Positions 1-12,545 are shown, numbered from the stretch's first letter. The stretch: 64,000 nt of DNA from Congeria kusceri (GCA_027627225.1 CM051026.1:8276925-8340924), one strand, 5' to 3'. Program-made: numbers and translations. The notes: generated by a model from the letters alone, not told the origin.

Positions 1-165
1 GTGTGCAGATATCCAACCGTAATATGGCGGTATTACATGTATTTAGTTTAGGCATACAAAGTGATGAAAATGCAAATAAATTGTAGTATGCTGGCATTTG
101 CTTTGCGTTGCCTCGTTATACCCCCACAAACGAAGTTTAGGAGGGGGGGATATATAGGAGTGAGC

Positions 166-228
166 TTGTCGGTCCTTCGGTTCGTCGGTCTGTCGGTCCG
201 TCGGTCAGACGGTCTGTCGTTCTGTTGG
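166..228. repeat. degenerate TCGG/TCTG tetranucleotide tract
   Basis: The stretch is a run of TCGG, TCTG and TCCG words. It is related in composition to the much larger CAGA/CCGA array at 57.1-57.9 kb (reverse-complement words). The small ORFs on both strands here are by-products of the repeat. Confidence 0.7.
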
Positions 229-235
229 TATTTCG

Positions 236-1000
236 TTTCCGGATGATAACTCAACAAAGGCTTGACATATTCAAATAATTGTTTATACACATGTGTAACA
301 TCATAGAATACAGGTCAAGTTTGATATTGGTTACAAACCACTAAATTTTGACCAAGTTATGGCCCCTTTTCGACTTAAAATTCCCTAAAAACATGGTTTC
401 CGGATGAAAACTCAATAGAGGTTTGACATATTCAAATATTTTTTGGTACACATGTGTAACATCAGAGAATACAGGTCAAGTTCGATGTTGGATAAAGTTT
501 GACAGAGTTATGGCCCTTTTTCGACTTAAAATTCCCTAAAAACATGATTTCCGGACGATAACTCAATAATGGCTTGACATATCAAAATAATTCTTGGTAT
601 ATATGTGTAGCATCATAAAATACGGGGCAAGTTCGACTTTGGTTACAAACCACTAAATTTTGACTGAGTTATGGCCCTGTATTTGACTTAAATTCCCTAA
701 AAAAATAATTTCCTGACGATAACGCAACAAATGCTTTACATATTTAAATAATTATTGGTACACATGTGTAGCATCATAAAATACAGGTCATGTTCCACTT
801 TGGTTACAAACCACTAAATTTTGACACAGTCATGGCCCCTTTTTTACTTAAATTCCCGAACAACATGGACAATAACTAATGAAAGGCTTCACATATTTAA
901 ATTATTTTTGGTACATAGTCGTATCATCATAAAATACATATCAAGTTCAGCTTTTGTTACAAGCCACTAAATGTTGATAGAGTTATAGCTTCTTTTGAAA
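236..1000. repeat. tandem repeat, ~152-161 bp unit, five diverged copies
   Basis: Units begin with TTTCCGGATGATAACTCAA-like sequence at about 236, 396, 548, 709 and 862. Each contains ACACATGTGTARCATCAT, 'ggttacaaaccactaaattttgac' words and GAGTTATGGCCCC. This 'tatggcccctttt' repeat type is familiar from bivalve genomes. Divergence rises toward the 3' copies. Confidence 0.85.
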
Positions 1001-2519
1001 TTATTTTGTTCTAAATACACTGTTGACCATTGACAGATTAAAGCATTCTCTCTCTGTCCATGTCTTTCGAATGGAAGCCATAGTTTTGTGACAAGGCCAT
1101 AATGCGGGGTATATCCGTCACTCATGTGACAATTTTAGTTTTATTAGAAAATACTAAACCATAGGCCTCCACAAAAAATCTAATAAACATACTATCGGGA
1201 GATACGGGTATATTATTTTCGATGAAGCGTTGACCTCTACTTGTAACCTTGTGCTTTAACTCATGGACCCGATTCTTCTTGCTTGCGACAGGCTGTCTTT
1301 TTTAGGCAAACACTTGAGTAAAGTTATTTTAAATTCCAATCGTTCCTGCCAATGTTAGATGTTAGACACACAAAACTCCAACATCGACTTTTAAAGTTTA
1401 GTATAGCCTTAACTATTGGCCTAAAGGCCTGTTTATGCGCGTGACATTTCGTTTTATTTAGGCAAACATTTTTGCATTATATCGGCAAAAATAACGTTTT
1501 TTTTTAGATCATTCCTAACATAGCCAACAAAGTAATTGTTTGTAGTAAAGCAAACAAAAGCCAATTTACAATCAAAGGGCAATTAATTAATCCCTGAAAA
1601 CGTATCCGTCCTCTTATAATGGATGCTGCTAAAATCATCAGACTGAAACGACCTGACAATATCTCCACCCGGGGGGAGCGCTGCATATTATGTTTCGTTG
1701 AATTCGAGTCACTTGCCACCAAGACAAATTCAACGGCAGTTGAAGTAGAATTCGGATGGATGGTACAAAAGACGTTAATATGTCACGCCACCCTTCGGGA
1801 TCATGAACATTGTACGGAACAATAACTGGGAATTTCAAGTATTTATTATTTGGCTCAGCCCATAGTTTTTTTGCAGATTAACCTATACTTGATTTTCTCT
1901 TTTTCTGTACGGAAAATTAGCCACGTTTCGTGTTATAATGGTTTAATTGCGTCCATTTACTTGTTTATATTTTCATGTGGTATATTATTAGCTGTTAAAA
2001 CCCAGTAACCACTGCCTAAGGTTATTAGATGCATCATTGATTTGTTTTTACTCACTTGAGTGTTCATTTATGAAACAAAGCTGATTTTGTAAATTAATTT
2101 AACAAAGGAAACAGTAACGATCAATTTAAACGTAAGTTTACATTGTTTTTATTTGCGTTTTCAAGATTATTTTAATATAAGTTACAATTCAAATTATTTT
2201 CATATTTAGACTCTAATAAAATATAACACGTACCTGCATAAGAAGCCATTTTGAATTGATAACTTTAGAATAGACCCACCGATATATATTTAAATAATTA
2301 TGATCTTTGTTTTACAATTCTCACCTGACCTTCGTTTTGAATTACAAGAAAGTCAATATAATTCTGGTACGATCAATTGACCAAATGTAAACGTATCCAC
2401 GCAATTAGGAATCGATATTTACATTGTATATTGCATATTTCAAAATACCTTTGGTTTTGTCAATAAGATTTTAAAACTTTATTCGCTTTCTTAAACTAGA
2501 TGAATTGTTCTTATGAATT
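1001..2519. other. no gene seen
   Basis: AT-rich sequence. Overlapping short open frames occur on both strands at 1504-1838, but none shows a recognisable domain, splice context or paralogue in the window. I see nothing else. Confidence 0.5.
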
Positions 2520-2770
2520 ATTATACCTCACATCGTTTTCACATTGTTAAATCGCATATACCCATCCCTGCATACATTTAATATGTCATGGCGTTGGAAA
2601 GTAATGTACACCAAGCGGGGTATAATTTTTAATATACCCCGCGCTTGATTAAAATATGACCCGCGCTAGGCTTTAAAATAGCAACTCGGGTTTTCCAAGA
2701 ACTCCGTATTAATTAATAATCAGTTGGCGCTTATTATAGTGTATTTCAAAACAATCAATGTCCATGAGCG
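2520..2770 (+). repeat. interspersed repeat with CCCCGCGC hairpin, copy 1
   Basis: It shares an ordered set of words with 3508-3710: TATACCTCAC.TCG, a CGCATATACC-like word, TGCCATTGCGTTG/TGTCATGGCGTTG, ATACCCCGCGC, GGCGCTTATTA, and AACAATCAATG followed by GATGAGCGCTTG. Direct orientation, diverged. No coding capacity is visible, so it is probably a non-autonomous element or its remnant. Confidence 0.65.
2613..2646. other. perfect 12-bp hairpin in the repeat
   Basis: AAGCGGGGTATA (2613-2624) faces TATACCCCGCGCTT (2633-2646) across an 8-base AT loop, forming a stem of about 12 bp interrupted only by an extra GC. Confidence 0.75.
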
Positions 2771-2885
2771 CTTGATTTTCCAACAACAAAATTTAGTTTC
2801 AATGTACGACTTGTTTGTTCTTTGAATTAGAGTATTTTTGTTCGATATAATAAAATAAATATCACAGGCATGTTAAGGGTTATAG

Positions 2886-2942
2886 TAAATATTGCCCCCT
2901 TCGGCCTCGATTGACATCACTCTCATCGGGGTGCAATATTTA
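2886..2942. other. inverted repeat AAATATTGCCCC / GGGGTGCAATATT
   Basis: The arms flank a 'tcggcctcgattgacatcactctcatc' core. A diverged counterpart (TAGTAAATATTACTCC, then CCCTCATCGAGAAGTGATGTC) lies at 3895-3945, downstream of the second copy of the hairpin repeat. The two blocks therefore travel together. Confidence 0.55.
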
Positions 2943-3284
2943 ATATCCCCATAAATGCCTATGATAATTTATATAATATGACACTTTTGCTTTGTGAACA
3001 ATGTTAGTGTTGAAATGTCAGTGTTAATTGACTTACTGTTTTATTTGTAAAAAATGAGAGTGCACATATTTTATTCACATACAAATCAAATGATCAATTA
3101 ACACAATTAATATTTGGATATTAGCAATTATAAAATATGAGTGGTAGCATAAGCGTTACAGTAAAACATGCAATACATGTGCGGTATAGTAAGAACTATG
3201 ATTAAGGTATAACTGATTTGCGCTTTAATACTTTTAATTCAATTGATTTATAAGTTTGACTCCAGTTTTATTCATTTTTTATCT

Positions 3285-3365
3285 TGTGTGTTGTGTTGTG
3301 CGTATTGTTCTGTACTGTATAGGCAATTGGTCACGTGCCTTAAATAAAAGACCAGCGAATGTAAA
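3285..3365 (-). repeat. inverted fragment of the 6.3-kb repeat
   Basis: TGTGTTGTGTTGTGC, GGCAATTGGTCAC.TGCC and TAAATAAA.GACC read as the reverse complement of 6310-6400 and of 50005-50100 (the start of the segmental duplication). This short interspersed sequence exists in both orientations. Confidence 0.7.
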
Positions 3366-3507
3366 TACGGGTTTCCTTCCTGGTGATGTCTTTGAAATTG
3401 TATTACTCATATATTAATTAGTTTGTTCTATTTAACATAACGTCTAAATGTATTTAGTCACTAATCACCAAAATCCGAATATAAAATGTAATATATATTT
3501 GCGAGTT

Positions 3508-3950
3508 TTATACCTCACTTCGCTTTCCTATTTTAAAATCACATATACCAGTCCTTACATAAATTGTAATATGCCATTGCGTTGAAATGTAATATACCCC
3601 GCGCGTGGGCCTAAAATAGAAACTGGTGTTTTCCGGGCATAACCAATTAGCTAAGTATCGATAGGCGCTTATTAAAATGTATTTAAACAATCAATGATGA
3701 TGAGCGCTTGGTTGTCTACGTGTGACTTCAGAAATTGATACAAAAGAGCAACTGGAGATTTTCTGGTATACCGCGCACCTTTTTATCAATAGACGCTTGT
3801 AAAAATGTGTTGAAAATGTTGGTCTGCATGAACTTGGCTAGTTTATAGCAAGCATATTTAGTTTGTTCTCTGAACAACAGTTTTTTGTTTGGTATAGTAA
3901 ATATTACTCCACACCCTCATCGAGAAGTGATGTCAACCTAGGCCTTAGGC
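3508..3950 (+). repeat. interspersed hairpin repeat, copy 2 and trailing partial copy
   Basis: Residues 3508-3710 match 2520-2770 in order. A third partial copy follows at 3765-3840 (ACCGCGC, TCAATAGACGCTTGTAAAAATGTGTT), then the counterpart of the 2886-2942 block. The minus-strand open frame over 3508-3690 is a by-product. Confidence 0.6.
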
Positions 3951-5435
3951 TTATAGAACAAAACAAAACAATTTCACTTTATAATTGTTTGTTTTTTTAT
4001 TCTTCATTATGAAGTAAATATAAGTAACAAATTGATCAATGTGTAATACTGAATTAACTATAATATTGTAAGCGTGCAAAATTTAGGAAACGTATTTTAT
4101 TTCCACCAACCGGTTAGTCAGAGGAGAATGTGATTAAAGTGAAAGGAGGAATGACAACAATGGGCCACTAAACCTCATCTTGAGCCAATTACAAAACACA
4201 GCAAAATTAAATAGGCGACAAAAACAACAACAAAACAAATAGTATACACAGTTATAAAGGTTTGTTGGGTGTGATTAATTTTCATTTAAAGTGGTACATA
4301 TCTTATACACGGCAATGCTATAATATTTTTAGTTAATATATCTAATTGTGTGTGGGAACAATTGAATGCAAACTTACTGTCTTTGGCAAATAAATATAAG
4401 TACAATAACATGCATTCAGTGAAAGTAGTTATAACATATTTTAAAGTAAAACAACAGCATATGCATCATCGTTATTACGAAAACAGGTCTTTAACAGAAC
4501 ATAAAGTTTATTTACGAAGTAAGCATATTCAGCGCATCGTACTAACAATACTTACAGTTTCGCAACGAATTAAACAGAACAGGTGGCCAAAGAAATACTA
4601 TCTATCTTACTAGAAAGAGATCGGATAACAACACCTCGTTTTGACTTTAGCTTTATTTGATCGCTGTTATGAGCACAAGTTATTTATATAAGAAAATGTA
4701 TCTCAATGTGACGTCAAAACAATGATGACATTTTCAGCAACTAAAAACTTGTAAAACCAAAACCTTGTTATTTTTTGACATATTTTTACGTCGTTTACAT
4801 GATTTATGAGCACACCATAATAGGACTAACAGAATTGTATGTAAATGTTAGCTAAATATCACGTTTTTCATTCTCGGCTTGAAACAGGATAGCGCAGGGT
4901 TTCTCAGTCTCGCACAAAACGCTTGATATTTATCAAACACTCACATAATATTCTCTATATACCAGAAGCAACCCATACTACAACAATCAAAGTATTGATC
5001 GCCGTTCTGAACCCTCGATATTGCTACCCCCCCCCCCCCCCCTGGTCCTTGTAGCGATCCCTAAGCACTAAAAGTCCAGAGGCTTTCTCATTCCATGTGT
5101 TTGATAGTCGGAGAGTTAATAGCTGTACAGAAACAACAAAGGACATAAGAAAATGACCACATTAAAGATACTGTTACAATTCAATCATTAACACGAAGTA
5201 GTATGCATTTACACAAACATACACAGGATCAAAAATACAAGTTAAGAACCAAAATGTTTTTTAGTTAATCAAAAATGACTTTGATTATAACTACTCAAAC
5301 AAATGTTAAAAACTGTTCAGGTTCGAACACAATACAATGTACTCAATTATATAGGTACGCTGCATATTAACCTTATGTTTTATAAAATTATGTATTGTTA
5401 TATATTATAGTAATTATATAATTATTAGAGTTATA
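3951..5435. other. no gene seen; homopolymer C tract
   Basis: AT-rich unique-looking sequence. A run of about 17 C lies at 5026-5042. Nothing else is supportable. Confidence 0.5.
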
Positions 5436-5655
5436 TTAAACAAATACTCTTATTGAATATACGAGGAAATAATGTATTATTTAACGTACATAATGATAAA
5501 CTACGGAGCTGGAAAACTAAATTAGAATTAAATTAAACAAATACTCTTATTGAATATACGAGGAAATAATGTATTATTTAACGTACATAATGATAAACTA
5601 CGGAGCTGGAAAACTAAATTAGAATTAAATTAAACAAATACTGTTATTGAATATA
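5436..5655. repeat. recent 97-bp tandem duplication
   Basis: TTAAACAAATACTCTTATTGAATATACGAGG... starts at 5436, 5533 and (partial) 5630. The first two copies are essentially identical, so the duplication is young. Confidence 0.9.
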
Positions 5656-5735
5656 ACTAATATATATAATATAACTAATATATATAATATAACTAATATA
5701 TATAATATAACTAATATATATAATATAACTAACGC
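5655..5735. repeat. 18-bp tandem repeat
   Basis: About 4.5 copies of TAATATATATAATATAAC directly follow the 97-bp repeat. Confidence 0.9.
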
Positions 5736-6280
5736 AACTAATGACGCATGTCTCTTGGCACAAACCAACTAGTTCACCAATAAAAGAATTATATAACTCC
5801 AAGAACAAACTACAAAATATATGAAATTAACGGAAGACCAAAAATATCAAGATCTTGATGTCATAGATCGGGAGCATCAAACACCCAACTGATATCACTA
5901 ATATGAAACATTTTAAAATTCACAAAACACTAAAAGAACATCGTAATGATGGTAATATACCGTTTTACTGTCGATAACAACATGTTCCAAAAGATAAATT
6001 GACTACAACTTATACCAATATTCAAAATATTAGGGGAAAAAAGTACAACAAATTAAGAATTGGTCAGTGATGTAACTGAAACAGATGTTCAAGAACTCAA
6101 GTAAAGAAAAAAACAACAACGATACATACAAAAATTAATATTATGGCATATATATTTTTAAAGTACCATGCGAATCTCAATTTCACATCTAACTACCAAG
6201 TTAACGACGTCTGGATTACACTGGCCACACACATCCGACAAGTAAGACCATTTCACCAACTACCTAATATGATACAAAGT
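5736..6280. other. no gene seen
   Basis: AT-rich sequence up to the border of the segmental duplication. Nothing is recognised. Confidence 0.5.
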
Positions 6281-7487
6281 GAAACTGCAGCTGCGTCAGC
6301 AGTAGAGAACTCTTATTATCAGCACGAGGTCCTTTATTTAGGGCAGGTGACCAATTGCCAAAAACAACACAGCACAACACAAAAAACATATAGCGAATAC
6401 TAAACACAAAACTACTCAAAGAAAAGGTTCAAAACATAGTGAGACCTGTTTGGTTTCCTTAATCAAACATATTTCAATCACGCAAGGAAAACTCTTGATA
6501 ACTGTTCCCACTGACAATTGGTTACGTTTAGTGTAGATTCGATAAAAACTGATAAAAACATTGAAAGCGGAACGGCTTAACAGGCTGACTGTTGATAATT
6601 TAAGGGCCATATCGTCACAGTTGGCGATTTTGGTTGATTATTGAACTTGACCAAGATTTTATACCAAAAAAGCTTTTCACCACGTTTGTTGAAGATCGGA
6701 TAAACAATGTTGGACTTGGAGAGCGGAAACGGCTAAAAAGTCAAATGTATGATATTAAGTCCAGGGCCATAACTCCGCATAACAATACGACAAAATTTGA
6801 ATTTGCTTTTGATAAACTGTGCTAGGAATACAAAGCATGGCAAATATTACATCTTTATGATCGGAGTTATATATAAACTTCAATGTCAAAGTCTTCAAAC
6901 AATTCAAGTTTTAGAATTGTAAGATTTTCGACAAAAAATTCTTAATAAATACCAGCCCTGATCGATATATGATTACTCACCTGGTCATTTGTATTACGAT
7001 TTGATACATTACATATCGAACATATATGTGCTATGTTATTTTCCTTTTAACCCTTTATATTATTATATTAGTATATTAAGAATTACATACTGGGCATATA
7101 AATTGTTAAATTTAGAATAATATGTACTTTAATTTAGAATTATAATAATAGTTTGTTTGGCTAGATAGTAAATATAGTATATTCATTTAATTGTAAGTAG
7201 TTTTAACTACGAAAGTTATAATTAAACTCAATAGATCCATAACTAAGTCTCACGACTCACTAACATGAATTTCACTAGGACCGAACACTCTCATATGATA
7301 ATTGATCAAATTTAATCACCTGTATCAAATGTTAGAAAAATGTCATTTGACACATTCATTTCATAGATGCAGTACGTAATTTATTTAAAATAGTAATTAC
7401 TACAAACAATTACAAATGTCAACGGAGATGTGTTCTGTTAAAAAAACGGAATACATAAAATACACCACGATAAGGAACCCATAGGTG

Positions 7488-7936
7488 AGGTGAAAGAAGA
7501 CGCGTTCTACGTCGGCCTCATGAGCACCACCGTTCCACACGTGTTCGGCGCCCACAATGCAGCGCTGACTCTGGCATCGACATCCCACACAGAACGAACC
7601 GTTTACCTGGTTATGAAGCGGAGAGCAAGGGTTTAAAAGAGGAGGTTCATCTCATTCCACAACTTCGACAGACACGTGTCCGAGGACATCCACAAGCTGT
7701 AGGAGGAGGACCTGTACAAGAAACAGTTATCACATCACCCCCGACAGCATCAAGAAGTACAAGAACGGTCACGCTGCCAGCCGGGCTGACCCCAAAGCCA
7801 AGACCAAACCCGACAGAGAGGTCACCGATGTCAAGAGGTGAAATCGACACACGATTTCTAAGAGCCAGAAGGACGACCGCGTGCGCCAGAGGAAGGCATT
7901 TATAAAGAAACTAGAAGCCGACGACGACGACGAGTA
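7488..7936 (+). pseudogene. RPL5: RPL5 (60S ribosomal protein L5) C-terminal pseudogene, copy 1
   Basis: Translating across frames gives the C-terminal ~120 residues of ribosomal protein L5. The order is an F..VGL.STT..VFGA block, then T..R.PGYEAESK..KEEVH, a pre-helical block ending in PDSIKKYKNGHA.SRADPK, and the tail SQKDDRVRQRKAFIKKLEADDDDE followed by TAG. Eukaryotic RPL5 binds 5S rRNA within the large subunit and is about 295-300 aa; the N-terminal 60% is absent here. Breaks visible are a frameshift between VFGA and the SADSG-like block, a stop after HKL, and TGA in place of the conserved Trp of the KRW motif. It is intronless, suggesting a processed origin, and is not functional. Confidence 0.85.
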
Positions 7937-8189
7937 GGACGCCGGCCCGAACAATTTTTGCTCTTGTAACACATTGCGAAGAAACTAGAAATGTGTCCAC
8001 AGACACGGATGCCCCCACCTATGCAGCCATTTCTACATGGTGCCGCTTTTTCTGTATGCATACAAATACTTTTTGCAAAAAGATTATTGTCCTTTTATAG
8101 GTTACTTTCTGCTAATGTATTCTCTTATTGTGTGAAGTATTTTGGATATCACAAACTAGTTTTAGTCCTGACAAAAAATGGGTAGTAAT

Positions 8190-8640
8190 TAAAACTTGAA
8201 GGCAATAATGAGTTATGGTTCTTGTATGCTTCACTTACACTTGCTATTTTAAATAATTCTGTGCAAAATCAATAAAATGCCTTTTATCGTTTTTATCAAG
8301 TCAGTTTTGTGCACGCAATACATCATCTGGTGATTGTGATCATTTCTGCCAATTTATCTGAAAATCCCTGCATGCATGATAATATTATGCTCTGGAAAAT
8401 TATTTGACATTTGATATTGATTAATTACCTTGACCTGTCAGCTACAGACTTGACCCTTGAACGCCACATGCGGTCTCATAATGCTTACCAATTCTGCCAA
8501 GTTATTTGAAAAAAGTTCATGCCGGACAAAATTATGCTCCATACAGAATCCATGGACTTAATTATTATACTTGACCTTTGATCTTTAAGTGACATTGACT
8601 ATGGACATAGTTTTTGCGGGCGACACATCTTATAATGGTT
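8190..8640 (+). repeat. GACCTTTGACC-type tandem repeat, ~150-bp unit
   Basis: Contains CATGCYGGACAAAATTATGCTCC, 'cttgacctttgatctttaagtgacattgac' and GCGGGCGACACA motifs. These are the same family as 9945-10480. It sits between RPL5 copies 1 and 2. Confidence 0.7.
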
Positions 8641-8726
8641 ACCACGTTGTGTTCTGTTTAAAAAAAAACGGAATACATAAAACATACTACGATAATAAAC
8701 CCATAGAAAACACCTGGCAAAACGGA

Positions 8727-9203
8727 GGTGAAAGAAGACGCGTTCTATATGGAGGACGTCGGCCACGTGAGCACCACCGTTGCCCGCGTATTCGGCGCCC
8801 ACAATGCAGCGCTGACTCTGGCATCGACTCCCCCTACTAAACGAAGCGTTTACCTGGTTATGAAGCGGAGAGCAAGGGTTTAAAAGAGGAGGTTCATCTC
8901 CTCCCACATCTTCGACAAACACGTGTCCCAGGACATGCACAAGCTGTTGGAGGAGGACCTGTGCAAGAAACAGTTATCACAGTTCATCAACAAACACGGC
9001 ATCACCCCCGACAGCATCAAGAAGTACAAGAACGGTCACGCTGCCAGCCGGGCTGATCCCAAGACTAAGACCAAATCCGACAGAGAGGTCACCAATGTCA
9101 AGAGGTGAACTCGACACAATATTTGTAAGGGCCAGAAGGACAACCGCGTGCGCCAGAGGAAGGCATTTATAAAGAACTAGAAGCCGACGACGACGAAAAG
9201 TAG
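8727..9203 (+). pseudogene. RPL5: RPL5 C-terminal pseudogene, copy 2
   Basis: Same content as copy 1, with the longest uninterrupted piece at 8923-9108. It reads HVSQDMHKLLEEDLCKKQ, then FINKHGITPDSIKKYKNGHA, and ends VTNVKR-TGA. The KRW tryptophan is again TGA, and the frameshift after VFGA is shared. The acidic tail (KLEADDDEK, then TAG) is partly preserved after further indels. Upstream (8634-8726) and downstream (9217-9445) flanks also match those of copies 1 and 3, so the duplicated unit is larger than the pseudogene. Confidence 0.85.
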
Positions 9204-9534
9204 ACAGCCGGTCCGACCATGTTTTTCTCTTGTATCACATTATAAAGAAACTCGACATGAGTCCACAGACACGGTTGCCCCACCTATGCAGTCATTTCTA
9301 CATGGCGCCGCTGTTTCTGTCGGCATACTAATAATTTTGCAGAAAGAACATTGTCCTTTTATAGTTTTCTTTCTGCTAATGTATTCTCTTATTGTGTGGA
9401 GTAATTTGGATATCACAAAGTAGTTTTAGTCCTGACACAAAATTAATATGGTTACCACGTTGTGTTCTGTTCAAAATAACGGAATATATAAAACACACCA
9501 CGATAAGGAACCCATAGAAAACACTTGGCAGCAC

Positions 9535-9945
9535 GGAAGTGAAAGAATACGCTTTCAAGATGGAGGAAGTTGGCCTCGTGAGCACCACCGTTGCCCGCGT
9601 GTTCGGCGCCCACAATGCAGCGCTGACTCTGGCATCGACATCTCACGCACAACAAAGCGTTTACCTGGTTATGAAGCGGAGAGCAAGGGTTTAAAAGAGG
9701 AGGTTCATGTCCTCCCACAACTTCGACAGACACGTGTCCGAGGACATGGACAAGCTGTACTAGGAGGACCTGTGCTAGAAACAGTTATCACAGTTCATCA
9801 AAAACGGCATCACCCGCGACAGCATCAAGAAGTACAGGAACGGCCACGCTGCCAGCCGGGCTGAACCCGAGGCCAAGACCAAACCCAACCGAGAGGTCAC
9901 CAATGTCAAGAGGTGAAATCGACACAAGATTTCTAATGGCCATTC
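9535..9945 (+). pseudogene. RPL5: RPL5 C-terminal pseudogene, copy 3 (3'-truncated)
   Basis: Reads VKEYAFKMEEVGLVSTTVAR then VFGAHN, followed after the shared frameshift by SADSGIDI, TTKRLPGYEAESKGLKEEVH and further fragments. It ends at the shared KR-TGA. The basic-acidic tail present in copies 1 and 2 is missing, because the sequence passes directly into the tandem repeat at 9945. Additional stops (TAC TAG after KL, LC-TAG) are private to this copy. Confidence 0.85.
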
Positions 9946-10480
9946 CTTCCATGCTGGACAAAATTATTCTCCGGACAGGGATAGAAGGCTTAACTTCTTA
10001 TTTTTGACATTTGACCTTTAAATGTGACCTTGATCTTGGACCTAGGGACGTGTTTCCTGCGCTCGACACACCGTCTCACCATGATTAACACTTGTGCCAA
10101 GTTATTTGAAATTCCATCCATGGTAGACAAAATTATGCTCCGGACAGTGTCTATGGCTTAAATTCTTATATTTGACCTTTGAAATTTCAGTGTGACATTA
10201 ACCTTGCACCTTGGGATCTGGTTCTTGCGCGCGACACACCGTCTCACCAAGTTCAACACTTGTGGCAAGTTATTTGAAATTCCTTCCATGCTGGTCACAA
10301 TTACGCTCCGGACAGGGATAGAAGGCTAAAATTTAAATAATTGAGCTTCGACCTTTAAGTGTGACCTTGACCTTGGACCTAGAAACTTGGTTCCTGCGCG
10401 CGACACACCGTGTTATTATGCTTAACATTTCTGGTAAGTTATTTGAAAATCCTCAAATGCTGGACAAAGTTATTGATGGT
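9945..10480 (+). repeat. GACCTTGACCTTGGACCT tandem repeat, ~168-bp unit
   Basis: Units start at about 9945, 10113, 10282 and 10450 with CCTTCCATGCTGGACAAAAT-like sequence. Each carries CTCCGGACAGGGATAGAAGG, GTGACCTTGACCTTGGACCT and GCGCGACACACCGT. This is a common bivalve repeat type. The open frame at 10361-10663 is incidental. Confidence 0.8.
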
Positions 10481-10963
10481 AGGGTCATAAAAAAGACATT
10501 TTGGTGCTTAAATTGTATTTTTGACAAAGTCTGTCTTTTGAATAAGTGTATACTACTTGCTGTAAATGTTGTCATTGTACCTGACCTTGTGGTAATATTT
10601 ATATTTGTTTCTGTACTGCTATTTGCAAAATCAAATAAGAACCTTAAGCATTTAGATTTTTAGTGTATAGTGTTTGCTACATCGACCAAATGTTAACAAT
10701 CTTTGGCTTCAGAATAGTAAATTGACCACAAGCGAGCTGAAAAATATGATGCCTTTTTCTTAACTAACCAACATAGCCGCCATCTGGACCTGTACCGATC
10801 ACGCAAATCATAATCTGCGTTTTAAAGCAACGCGTTCTGAATTCATTTAAACCTGCTTCAAGACTAAAACCACCTTACAGTTTATACTTAGATTTGGCAA
10901 AATAAATAATCAAAATGAAAGCAAAGTCAAATGATTAATAAATAATTTCATATTATCAGCACA

Positions 10964-12545
10964 AGGCGTCCAATAGTTTTAAGCGAGCAATAGTAAATTA
11001 TACAAAGCCATTGCGAACTGGAACCTTTTTACATTAAATAACTTTAACACTGATGTTTATATCAAAATGCTTCTGTGTTTTATGCTACAAAATCACACAA
11101 AAATTATATATGGAAAAAAATATTATAAGCAGACAAATATATTTTATCCCTGTAAGTTTAATTAAGTAAAAACGTAATTCATTTATTGAGATTTTGATAG
11201 ATTTGTCTTCGAGAGCATGTAAGATGAACAATGTACAAAGAACAAAAGCTTGACAAATACAAGTTCAAAAGTAAAACAAAGTCAAGAATATACATTTAAC
11301 AAATGCATTCAATGATTTTTCGAATGTCATCTGACATATGGTTCATGTCAAATCAAACTGAAGTTGTAATATTTACGAACATCAAACATGCATATTGTAC
11401 ATACTATTTTTAATAAAAAAACGTCCAACACACTTGAATACATAACACATTTATTTTAATTTTATTTTTTTACGTCCTATTCCATTGTATGCCACTATTA
11501 TGTCAATAAAACAACTTTGCAAGTGACCATAATCATGTTGAGACACCGAAAAAAAAAATCATGTTGTTGAGTGTTTTAGTAACATGAATCGTCTTCAAGT
11601 ACGACGATAAGTTTACAAAGCAAGGGATAATAGATAAGTACAAATATAAAAATTAAACAAAAATATTTTAAATTACATTTAACAAATGCGTTCACTAATT
11701 ATTATCACATGTCAATAAAATAATCCAAATATGAGTGCAATTATATCAATCTCCTCAATCTTTTTTACGCTTATCACAACAATCTTAACATTTTGTTGAG
11801 GCGAATGATTTGTTGTCAACACACATTGTGTATCCGGACAAAATAAACTCTGAAAGCATACACTGCAACAATTCCAATTAGTTAGATAATAAATAAACTT
11901 TCAAAATTATAACAAGTTAAATATTTCGAATATGTGCAATTTTCTCAACATTTATAAATAATACAATTCATAAATAAATTGCACTTCCAAATACAGTTAA
12001 TAAACGTATGTGTTTATGCATACGGTTTCATTATTACTCAAGTACATAGGCCCATTATACAATATGCAAAAAAATATGCAACGGTGTTTTATTGTTAATA
12101 CAATTTTAAACTTCTGAAAGAACACTAATACATAAACAACTGAATGCAAGTTAGACATGTTTATAATGCTAATTGTATTTCAGGACACGAAAAAAGTACA
12201 AGTTTATCAACGGTTGAGATATGCAAATGTATTCATTAAATGTAATTGCATATTTTGTTTCCATGATATACAACATATCTATGTAATCGAATCTTTTACA
12301 CAACGTATTACGGCTTCTTCCGTAAAATATGCATGACGATGATCTGGAATATCTGCTGTATGATGCTTGGTCTCAAAATACATTGAACTAAAGGAATGTA
12401 GCTGTTACTCGTTTTCCTTTATTTCATCATGCCTCAGAAAGGTGCAATTGTGTTGCTCTGGAGAAAAAAATCTTTAATTAATTAAATTGTAATGTAATTG
12501 AGTTAACAATCTCTGTAATAATTTTTGAATTTGAATTACAATTCT
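10964..12545. other. duplicated non-coding part of copy A
   Basis: Collinear with 51010-52600. Contains two similar internal blocks (TTCGTCTTCAAGTACATGTAAG-like at about 11205 and 11590, each followed by ACATTTAACAAATGC.TTCA), so an older local duplication precedes the A/B duplication. No gene seen. Confidence 0.5.

Larger units (their letters stand above)
7357..10963. other. 3.6-kb insertion in copy A relative to copy B
   Basis: In B, the sequence TCATTCGACACAT runs straight into AGGCGTCCAATTG (about 51000-51015). In A the same two blocks (TCATTTGACACAT at about 7343-7355 and AGGCGTCCAATAG at about 10965) are 3.6 kb apart. The insert holds the three RPL5 pseudogenes and tandem GACCTTGACC-type repeats. 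No clean target duplication was found. Confidence 0.7.

Noticed and set aside
1504..1838. Overlapping frames on both strands as a gene
   Set aside because: Short, no domain, no splice support, no paralogue in the window.
7400..9864. Open frames on the minus strand over the RPL5 region and the 138-codon plus-strand frame as novel genes
   Set aside because: The minus frames are shadows. The plus frame combines out-of-frame and in-frame stretches of a frameshifted RPL5 pseudogene.
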